Assembly: GCA_022495005.1 (NCBI GenBank)
Contig: JAGYXB010000825.1
Location: 2,232,001 to 2,296,000, forward strand
Reading direction: 5' to 3'
Source: Rhyacophila brunnea
Taxonomy: Eukaryota > Arthropoda > Insecta > Trichoptera > Rhyacophilidae
Length of the DNA stretch: 64,000 nt
The notes beneath the pieces were generated by a model. The model did no database searches. It was not told where the DNA came from and saw only the letters and a list, made by a program, of their open reading frames with translations. The translations under genes and the position numbers were made by a program. Position 1 is the stretch's first letter. Each line of letters begins with the position of its first letter. Shown piece by piece: positions 12,001 to 24,000 of this stretch.

Positions 12001-15000
12001 CTTAATTTAATATTAGATTGGTATTCAAAACTATACTGACAGTATTTTTTATCATATTTAATTCAATTTTCAGGGGCATTTTTGTCGAGGGGTAATTGTC
12101 CAATATTTTGTTTTTTTTTAATATTTCGCTCATATGATAGCCTGTTCCTACAAGTCATCTATAAATATCTTATAACCACGAATGTTCTAGCATAGTAGGT
12201 ACATAGTTTTATAGAAAGTAGAATAATCAGTAAATACAGTTTGAACGGAAATTAAGTACCTACCTCCCTAGTATTTTTATTGACAATAAATGGTGATCAA
12301 AATAGCCAACGGGCAGGTGGGGATAACTGATTTCTAAAATCTTCTCACCTCACTAATAATTAATGATTGTATACATATACTATTTGTTTAAATGGTTTCA
12401 TTTCCCCTTACCATTCGCCACGTCGCCAAACCAGTTGAATACCGTCGTGTAACGATCGTTAGGTGCATTTCATGTATGCTAGTATACCCTGGCGACATCG
12501 TGACGAGTGTGTGGATCATTCGTCCTCAAACTTTTTCATAATGGGGCCAGTTTTGTTTTTACGACACACGAATCTGCAACTGATTTAATCGTTAGCCCGG
12601 CACTTTTCAGCTTAACTTCATTTATTTAAACTCTGTCTAGAATACAGTGTAGGTGCTCTTCAACTTTATACGTGTTTCTATGTTTATTTATTTTTACCGG
12701 TTCTGCAATCCGGTGTTAATTTCAGACTCCTCCGAAGACAATTTTTTTTTTACAGAAAATTGATGTTGGCCATTCGCTCAACCTATTAGTATTAGGTTAA
12801 TGATGTGGTTCCAAACACGATTCTCCCTGTTGAATACTGTTATTTCTTTTTTAAGTCGAATTATTTCTGTATGCGAGAGGTAAATTACGATAAGTCAAAA
12901 TTTAGTTAAATCGAGTTACATATAACTATATTCAAATTATTTTTTTCGTTCTCTATAACGTGATACTAGGTAATTTTAAAACATTTTTGGAGGTGAACAT
13001 ACGTATGCCTGTACTGAACATACTGAAAAAAAATATGTATGACCATAACTGTATCGTAGAAAATAAATATACGTTAAATTTTTCTACTAAAATATAATAC
13101 TTGCTAGCTGAAGTACCTGGCTTCGCACGAGGTCGCTTCATTGATCAGTATACACTAATCTTAATTAATAAACAAGAATAACTAATTGCAATATTCAATA
13201 TTAAAATATCTGTATCTAGGCATGCAACATTTAACAATGAAAATAATTCTGACAGCTAAGTCAAACAAAAGAACATCGATTTAAAATCGAATCCAAAATA
13301 TGCAAACTTTATTTATCGTGTAAATTCAAAATAGGAACGGTATTTTGAACAAATAAAATTTGTATTTTTTTATTATGTGTAGATTGATATCTAGGAACAA
13401 GTAGGAAAAAAACCAAATAAACATTATTATTATATTGATTTTTATATTAGGGTTCTGAACTATTTTTAAAATAAGATCTACTTTGGAGAAGAAAAATCAT
13501 CCGCGATCGACGTTTTCTGCAATTGAGGACATTATTATATAATATTATATAGATATGATCTATAAGTATGTTATATAATAGATATATTTTTAAACCAAAT
13601 TAGAATCTTATTAATAAAATATTTTTTATTTACATAACTGTATTTTATTACACTATAAGTCATTTGGTGTATTTTGAATATTCTACATTGTAAGGCGTCT
13701 ACAATTTTTCTACAATTGGGGGTGTAACTAAAACATGATTCCATATTATATTTAGTACCATTGCTGCCGTCTATTGTATTATGGTGTTATAATTAAATAA
13801 TTAAAAATTTGGATGATAGAAATATGTATAGGTAATAAATAAAATATTTTTGGCGACCGATCAAAAATCATTTCGCGATCGACCTTATTGACACCCCTGC
13901 TATATAGATTCGTGTCCGGAAACTTGTACGCATGCAGTTCGCCGTATCACACTTTACCGTGAAATGTTGTATCGGAAATATATGGTCGTATATTAAAGAC
14001 CGTCCAACCTCTTTGGGTCGTATAGTAGTACTGACATAAAATACATGTCTAAATAAAACACAGTTCTAGTCCGTTTACACTTTACAGGAAGCCAGCAGCA
14101 AACAAATTTTGAAAATAGCCGATATACTGGATTATTTCTTAGGTTAGGTTAGGTTTTCATTCTTCAATTCATGAATTTTGCCAAAAACAGCTATGAAAAT
14201 TGAATTAATGTTGAAATATTGAATCTAATAAAATTCGAGACGTATACTATACGCATACGGTCATCTCTCTCCGATAAGAAAGCTCACGGCGAACTGTGCC
14301 ACGGTGAGATGTTTTACCTACAATTTACATGTAACCATATAGATTAGTCCCTACTGTTTGCAGTTTACCATAGTTTTACCTATCACTACAGATTTTTTTT
14401 ACTAATGTATCTATATGCGGAATTTAATTTTAAATTCAGCCGAATCATAAAATTACATAATACATTTTAAAATCATTCAGTTTTCAATTGAATAATATGT
14501 AACTATATTTTTCGGACGATTAACCCATAGCTTACGGGCCGCACAAAATTGTGTTTTTGCTAATTACTTTTCAAATGCAAATTAACACGTTAATTACAAA
14601 ATTAATTAAAAGGGCCCGTAAGCATTGTATTTATTCCTCAGACGCGATGTTATCAATAAAATATTTAATAAGCTCTTCAAGCTCGATATGATATTCGTTT
14701 AATGATATAATATTTAGTATATAATTATATTTTTTCATGCTCAAACCCCCTGTTCACCACGTGACCCCACTGTGCTCTGTGATATTGAGCTACTTACTTC
14801 TGTCTGGCCGGAACTAAAAGATAATGGACCTTTGACTATTTTCAGTAGTGGCGGCTGTGTGTTCGATTTGAAATGCCACATTATAATTGTTTTATTAATT
14901 GTCATAGGGTGAGCTAAGACCCGGGGCGAGTCCTGGTTTTCTCCAACAATTATCGTCATGTCCTGTCCCTATATAAAGTTCCAGTTAGTTACCCAAATTA

Positions 15001-18000
15001 TACGGCAGTCATTCGTAATTCCATCTAGCCAACTAATTTTTGGTCTGTCTTTGTCTTTTCTTTTGCGCCCTCTTTGGTTATTTTGTATTAATCTCTTTGC
15101 GGGTTCATCGTCGTCCATGTTCATACATATTATTTTCATTCAGAGGTAGAGCCAGTGATTAGCCAGAGCTTAGGGACGTTGAGACACGGGGCACTGACTG
15201 ACGATAAAAAAAAAACCATAATTTCAACTAGGTACCAACATATAGGTACACAAGGTCCGCTACAGTAAGGCCTTGAAAATTTCGATCACAGTGATAGTTA
15301 TTGCTCATACTTCGAATGCAATATGGTAAATTATTGTTTGTAGAAAATGATTACCTATTCTTTCATATTATTGAAGTCATGATAATACGTTAATTATTGA
15401 TTCGAACGAAATATACAATAAAAAATGTACATATAAAAAATAATGCAATATAAAAAATGTGTGTTGGTACTTATGTACGCGCGTTACTAAATTATATAAT
15501 TATTTATCGTTGTTTTTATTTTTAAAGTAACAACTGCCACTACGACGTTTAATAGTTTGTTTACGTAAGGAATTGCAAATGGCCGACAATAATAAATTGG
15601 CTGCCTAGGCAACGGAACAATTCTAAACTATAATATTATACTGTATAATCGTCACGATTGGAGTATCATACTGTGGCGTAATGGTAGTGCGTTCGGCTGA
15701 TATCCGAACAATCGGTGGTTCGAATCCAATCGAGTGCGTTTATTTTTGTATGAAAAATTAATTTATGTGTTGCATGTCACACGCCAAAAATACACTCTGA
15801 TCTGATTTTCCAAACACGCCTAAAGAAGTATAACTTCAAACATCTTCATTTACTCCACAGATAGGTTACCTCATTTCATCAGCTCAGAATGAATAACGTA
15901 TTCATTCTTGATAAGAATAATTAGGTGAGGATTATGTGTAACTTTTTTGTTAAAAATAAATAAAAAATCCGTAAAGTACTAAAAAATACATAAAAATGTT
16001 ATATTTTTTTAAAATTACTAATATGGTCAAATTGCTTGCTTCGGGTGTTTATTTGTGTCGCACAACAAAGAAAATAATATTATGGCGCGTGTACCACAGG
16101 TTAGGAAACATTTGAAAATGATAGCTGCCTTTAAAATACATAAGTATTGCATGGCGATTTTTTTATTGATTAGTTTCGTTATTAATGTGAGAAAATAGTG
16201 TCCATTGCCAAAACACTTTAGAAAACCCTGGTGCAGAGAATCATAATTTATATGAATACCTTTTAATTATTTTGAAATAATTATGTAAAATTAAACCCGT
16301 TTAATAAAAATAAAAACAGGTAAGACGTAGTCGATTCATTAGGATTTTTTTGTCCACATTTTTTAATTTCTTATAGGTACTACTAGCGAACGTCGCATTT
16401 AGCTCTATTAAAAATGTTGGTTTTCGATAAAAAAAATATGAGGTATGGTTCTTATTGTTGCTTTGTTCAGAATCTAAGAATCAGCTGACACCCGATTTTG
16501 TCTCGATATATCAGCAGCGAAGGGTGGAGGTAGGCTGTTAATATCCCCCATAAATAGTGCACATTAAACTTTGTTAGTCATCCGTATTTGTTTTATTGAA
16601 CTAAGACTACAATTATTTACAGATGGTATTGGTTATTTCTTAAAAATCAATTGAACCATGCCTAAACCAAACCATAATAGTTTTGGTATGGTTTTGGCGA
16701 TGTGACAGAATTGTGCAGACTTATTCATTCATATTTATTTGTTTTCGTTGAAATAATAATACATATTACACAGCTTGTTGGATAGTTTTTTTTAAATTCA
16801 TTAAAGCCTGCTTAACCAAACCATAATAGATAAAAAATATTATTCTATCTACTTCTTGGTTGTGCACTCATGGCTGAGGAAATGACCACATTTGAATTTC
16901 GCCATCCTTTGAGCGACCAAGACTTTCCATCTTTCTCGATCTTCCGCTTCTCTCAGGGCAGAATGGATTGTGCCCCCAGTCAGCTCTTTCACTTGGTCGC
17001 TCCAGCGCGCAGACGCTCTTCCTCTGCTTTGCCTTTCCTGGAGGCCACTCAAAACTACCAGTCTCTCCAGGTGGTCCGGTCTGCGCCTGATAATATGTCC
17101 AAAAAAACTGCAGAATTCTTCTCAGACATATTGTCGAGAGCCGTTCCTTTATCTTCAGTCTCTGGATGATTGACTGGATCGTCCTGTGCTCCGTCCAAGA
17201 AATACGAAGCATTCGTCGCCAACACCACATCTCAAAGGCATCAATTGCCTTCCGTTCCCTTGCCTTCAGGGTCCACGACTCGACTCCGTAATGTATGCAC
17301 AAGCATCATTTTTGTGGCAATCGAAATTCCCCGATCTTTCCATATAGTGGTAAGGCGTGTCATCGCATTTTTTGCAATCTGTGTGCGCCTTCTTATTTCC
17401 GCTTCGCATCCGCCCTTTCCACTGATGGTTGATCCCAGATATACAAACTCGTCGACTGTTTCGAGGTTTTTCGATTCTATCCACAAAATATCCAAAATTA
17501 TGTATTGTTTAATGGCATAATTTTAGATATTTTATAGATAGACGAGTATTTTTGACGAGTATTCGTTTTCGCGGGGTTAACTTGAATTTTAAAAACCAAC
17601 CAACACAATCTGTAAATTGTAGTCTTATTTTAATTTTTATTATTTATTTAATTAAGTTTATTGTCCACTATTTACTGCAGCCTACCTCCACCCGTCGCCA
17701 CTACGATATATAAAATATACTATATGTTTGGCCAACTAAATCGTCAATCGTATAACGTACAATCGTACGGTGTACAGCCACCTAATAAAGAATTGTACTG
17801 GGTTTCAGGTACCTACAGGTATATTATTAATTGAATTGGCGTTTACGTTATTCCATTACAATGGTTTTTAAACAAAATATTTTTTTTAATTCTACTTTAA
17901 TTGAGTCATTTACGTTGACAGCTGTTTCCGTCTACGGATAATGGGTTTATAACCCGAAACAACTGTCAAACGTTGACCCATTTAAAGTAGAATTAACGAA

Positions 18001-21000
18001 AACAAATTTCTTTCAAAACCACTTCCAGATATTATTCCCAGTATATAGTATGGGAAGAGTAAGAGAATAAAAATAACGAATGATACGTTATTACGAACCG
18101 CCACTGGTCGCAGACATAATATTATTAGGTTATGGATACAGACTACAGACATAATGAAACTTTTCACATTATTTTGTTATCTGAATGAGTAACGTTTTTC
18201 GATAAAATTTTTGTTTTTTTTTTATCAGAAAGATATGACAAAAAAAGCTCAAACACTTATTGCTTTGATAAGAGGGGACGTATGGTTATAGTCGAAAGTT
18301 TCTTTAACTGACCGATAAGGCAGAGTTTAAACTGTTTTATTATGTTTTTTTTCATTCATTCATGTCCGGCAAGTAATCTGTGGGATCACTGTTCCCTTCA
18401 TCTAACTGTGATCACGCGTTTAGGGTCTTCAAAAAGTATTGATACTTTCTAACTGGTACTTCGGTATAAATTCTTTCCTTCAATACCAAATGTGATTACG
18501 GGAAGCACACACTGCTTGAACACTTTGCGCTTTAGGCACAGTGGAAGGGAATGGGACGACTGGACTCCGGACAATTGGACGCCGCACTGTCGTAGACACT
18601 TATACAGAACGTAGACGAGGTATTTTAATCAGTTTCTATCTACTACTTAGTAGTTTTAATTCATTTTACTCTTGACATAATGAATTCTTTATTGCGGATT
18701 GAGAATTACCATGCCTAAGGCTTTATATAAAATAAAAAAAACTCTTTTTTCGTTGGAACCCTAAAATATGCACGATTAAATCAATATTTACGTCTGCATA
18801 TTTACATTCTCACCAACTATTAAATCATAATATAATCATTTAAATATAAATAATAATATTACATATTCTTTTTAAAAGTACCTATAAGTACCTAACGTCT
18901 ATTTATTTTCGAATTCCGTGGCGTCCAGTTGTCCGGTGCCAAATCGTCCTAGACCCACAGTGGAAGGTCACTTTTGAAGACATTATTCAGGCTGCCAAAA
19001 GCACTCCAGCCTAGCATTACTCTGCGGACAATTTCATCAAATATCCATCCATTTATAGACACTTGTCCCAGATAGATGTAATTTTTCACCTGTTCAAGCC
19101 GAGTGCCATTGATGAGGATCTCTTTTTGGTCCGCAAAGCAGTTGAACATGACTTTCATCTTTGTTACATTTATTTTCAAGCCTACTTTGTTGCTTACTTC
19201 AACGAGTTTCTGCATTCTGCTTTGGAGGTTTTCTGAGTCTTGCGAGAAAATTACTATGTCATCAACAAAGCGCCATTCGTCATTCCAGTCAAGTTGCCTG
19301 AATAAGTGTTCAAGGGTAGCTGTAAATAGTTTAGGTGAGATTGAATCACCTTGCCGGACTCCTTTGCTGATAGGAAATCTGCGCGATGGTTTATGTTTAT
19401 GAGCTTAGTTCATGGATATGCCTACATTGAGATGTCTATGTACCTACTAGTTGACATGTCAGATATTTGTAATAATATGCAATGTGCAACAATTGGGTTG
19501 GGGACCTCCTGGAACACATGGAATGACATATTGGATTGTAGATCACAGTATGAACACCATTTTATAATGTTGAATAATATATCTGTGTCTGACTACCATG
19601 TTGTGAATGGCGTTATTAATAGTGGTATATTTTCCTTCCATTTCAGGCATCAGTTAGTTACAAACAGTGCCGACTGGTGGCACAGGAGCAGGAAAGCTGT
19701 CGGCGCAGTATGGGATGCTCACGGCTGGTTATGGCACGGTAAATTCAAACTTCCTCTTTTTCTTCTTATAAGAATATTTATTTTTCTCATTCTTTATACC
19801 CATTACAAAATCAGTTCTATAATAAATAATCGTAATTCCATTATTTGGGTATAGTTCAGTTGTGTCTCGCAAATATCATGTTTTTGTTCAAAATAATTGG
19901 AGGATAAAACCGACACTTTCATTATAAATATAATTTGTTTCATAGAATTGTAGATTGCAATTGAGGTCTTACTGTGTCAATCCAATATTTTACCATCCAC
20001 AGTAGATATTTTTACTGGATTAAGAAAATAAACCAAAGACGTTGAAAAGAACATTCTCCAGGAAACGGAGCTTATACATAATGGAAGTGAAGTTGAAAAT
20101 AATGAGTAATCGGACTAACGATTAAGTTATTTCGCATTGTGGATTTATTTGTAGGAAACTCTACCCTATTATCTATCGCCTGCATTTGTCAAAAACCGAA
20201 AGCATTTTAACACAATTTTACATTCAGTCAAACAGTTAATTCCATAAATTATTAAATACGTAGCTAATGCCAAGATAAACCCTGGAACTTGATTTTGTTA
20301 GGAATGGATGATTTCAGTTTATTAATTACTACATACATCAACCATCTTGAACACAAAACTTCGACTTCGAACATCGACTTGTACCGAAATTAAAGCATTC
20401 GCATTTTAATACAAATGTAGCTTATAACTGTTTGTCAACAACGTCAATATTTGTCCATAGATAGCCAGTCAAATAAATAAAAAAACAGTCAAACAAATAT
20501 TGCGTATTTCATACATATAATAATGAAATGTCAAATGATCGTCAAAGATGGTGATCGAGACTATAGAGTCGCCATTTTTTCTCAAGTCTCAACATCATAC
20601 AGAATATTAATTTTGCCATGGCTACTAATTCAACTATCGCCTTCAAGTATTGTAATAGAAAATTTTCATTAGGCTTCCTCTAAAGAAGCAATAAGCTATC
20701 AATTGGTCAATTTAATCTGAAAAATCTTCATTTTATTTCAGGATACGAAATATCCGGGTGGGAGAACATCCCAAAAGACTCTCCGGTGCTGTTCATCTAC
20801 TACCACGGAGCTCTTCCCATCGATATGTATTATTTTATGGCGAAGGTGTACCTTTCCAGGAACAGGCTTATACACACCGTGGCTGACAGACTACTCTTTA
20901 AAATACCGGGTAAGAATATTTCACTAAAAACATATTCCTCAAATCTGTCAATTATTTATTATAAATTTGTCCTATATACGAAACTGGAAGAAGTACTTTT

Positions 21001-24000
21001 ATGACCTGTTATGGATTAGTGGACTGATATTGATTCGGGGAATTTTCTATACAATCAGTCAAGAGATTAGTATGTCGCCATTGTGCAATTTGTGTTTTAT
21101 CCAGTTTCGTGTTACTAAAAATTTATCGGTTAAAATGTTGTGTGTGGTATCTAGATTTCAAAGTTGTCGTGCCATCAAAATATGTAGAGGCATTCACCCA
21201 TTTCTGTCGCTCAAAGTTCTAGGGCCTATAATGACTTTGTACTTACCTTCTCAGATCCTATTCAAATGTACCCCTTACCGCACGCCAGACATGTCGTTTA
21301 GCTGCAGAACTAATGAAAGATATTTTTAATTAAATATTTTTTTTATTCAACAAATAATTCACAAGATTTAAGAATGTAACATTCTAATTATTTTACATAC
21401 ATAATTTGGAAAGCGCTTCAGTGAGTATTAAAAGCCATTAGTTAAAATTTGTCGCAATTAAGTATGACTCCTTTAGCATAGTGGTCTATGTGCGTGGGCT
21501 CGATACCCGAGAGATTCAGGTTCGATTCAAAAAGATTTTTTCTATTGGTTATAATATATTTTCTCAGAAGTGTTTTCAAAATTATGTATGTTCAAAGATA
21601 TTTTTGTCATCATTGTAATGTAAACTGTTTAGCTTAATAATGTTTGCTGGTTTCAACACGTCCGTAAAAATATGATTTTCTTGTGTGTAACTAACTTTCA
21701 CGTTTCACTCCACGTTAATCCCCCGTCAACATTCTTGATAATTAATTACTGATAGCCGAACGCTGCTTATATTACATAATAATAAATTTGTATTATTGTT
21801 TTGTCAGGATGGGCCATAGTGATGGAGGGCTTCCATGTGATCCCTGGAACGGTGCAACAGTGTGTGAGCATTCTCCGCGAAGGCAACATGCTGGCGATCT
21901 CTCCAGGTGGAGTGTATGAAGCTCAGTTCGGTAGTCAAAACTACCGCCTTCTATGGAAAAAGAGACGAGGATTCGCTAAAGTTGCGCTGGAAGCCAAAGT
22001 GGTGAGATTTATGATTTACATATTTTTATAGACTGACAATTAAACTATCATCGAGCTTAGAAGATTAAGGGGCCTATGCATAGTCATGCTCATGCATCAT
22101 GGAATGGGAATTATTATGAGAATGTTACTTAGATGCATTCCCATACCAAATAACGTATATCCCATAACCCCACTTATTTACATAAGTGTGACTATGCATA
22201 GGGCCCTAACAGTACAATAATTGTGTTTATGACAGTTTTCTCTGATTGTAAGATTACGGTCGGTGAAAGAAAAAAATAAAGGTGGATCACCAAGATGTTG
22301 AAGAAAACCTTATTCTATGAACATGGCACCCAATTGGATGGAACCCAACAACTAATTTTTCATTACAGGTTCCTTTATAGCAAATTTATCATCTGTCGTT
22401 GAAGATTTCTTTGCCAGGGCTGCTCTGAGATAAATGTCCTGCATTAGTTGTACAAGTATATTATGGAATGAGTCATTTATACTTAAATGAGAAATTTTGT
22501 AGAATCAGTATATAGGGTGCTAACCAAAGTAACACAGTCAACAGCAGCCCACCATTTGCAATTCATGAACAATGTATTCAGTGTCGCCGACGCAAGAAAT
22601 ATTAACTTCTGTATTGTTACCAATGCAACCATACTAAAACATTATATAATCGCTGTCAATTTTATTGTTTTACTCATGCGATAGGCTCCCTCTTTATTGG
22701 TTAAATCTCAAAACAAAATCATTACAAATCTGCTTCAAACTAACAAAGTTTGTGATTAAGAACAAAATAGAAACCACTTTCATACATACCTTAATACTAT
22801 GTATTTTTTCCACTTTCAGCCAATCGTCCCTCTTTTCACGATGAATGTGCGGGAAGCGTTCCGGACCGTTGGCTTGCTGAGACGAATCTTCTTATGGATT
22901 TACAACTGGACACGAGTGCCCCTGGCTCCCATCTACGGTGGCTTCCCTGTCAAGTTGGTCACACACGTCGGTAAACCCATTCCTCATGACGGCAGTCTGA
23001 CACCTGACCAATTGCATGATAAGGTAATACATACGGTTATTTTTCTTGTAATCACTTCTCATTGTGTTACCTTCCACTGTGAAGAGAGTGTGATTTCAAT
23101 TTGATGTATTTAAGAATTACAAATGAACCCGCCAACATATTTATTTGCACAGATATTTGACCGTTAAAATAATAATACATACATTAATTACACGATCAGA
23201 TAAATTGACTCTCAATATAATATAATAAATTGAAACTCACCGCCTTGAAAACAATGGCAGGATGAATTTACATTTACTACACCAGTTACTAAACTGCGAA
23301 ACTTATAACTTGAAGTGTCATGGCTATCGTCGTGGCGGTGCAATATATTATGAAAGGATTGCCAGTATGAAGAGACTTTTTTCCGTACTTTTGGTTCAGA
23401 ATGTGAATATCGAATACAATATCAGACGACAATATTTTTTCCAATCTGTCGGGATATTTTTAGTTATAAATGATAACACTGAAATATCAAAGAATATCTA
23501 CCTGCAGGGCTCGAAATGGAACGGAACGCACCGGAGCGCCGTTCCGGCTCGTGAAATTTGTAAAATTATCGCTCCGTCTCGTGGAAAAAATATGTTGACC
23601 GTCTAAGCTAGATAGGCCATAGAATAGAAAATCTGACACACTTATTTTTATAAAAAAAACATACGATTTGATGACTATGTAAATATCTTCAGAAAATTTG
23701 TCGAGCGCTCCGGTTCGTAAACTTTTCCATTTCGAGCGCTGTCTACCTGTATATCTATTTCAATATCTGTCTGACTATCATCGACCTTATTTTAGGCCCA
23801 GTGGGCTCATTTTGTTTTTTTTGTTCTTCGCAGTATCGCAGTAGGTTATAACACGACTTATAATCCTCTTGCTACCACTTTTTAACATTTTTTGCATTCT
23901 TAACATGATTAAACACATAACACGAACTTACAACACACACAAATAACAAATGTCAAATGATTGCATGGCGAGGGTAACGAAGAGGAATGGGCTAAGGAGG

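Noticed and set aside
15674..15740. Functional tRNA gene
   Set aside because: A and B boxes are present but no acceptor stem pairs and the anticodon arm is poor; a SINE head or pseudogene fits better.
16870..17520. Plus-strand frames of 99 and 116 codons
   Set aside because: They are antisense to the RTE LINE fragment, whose minus-strand words are recognisable.
19351..19854. 167-codon plus-strand frame
   Set aside because: Only its 30 residues around TMEM68-like exon 2 are meaningful; the rest is intron read-through.
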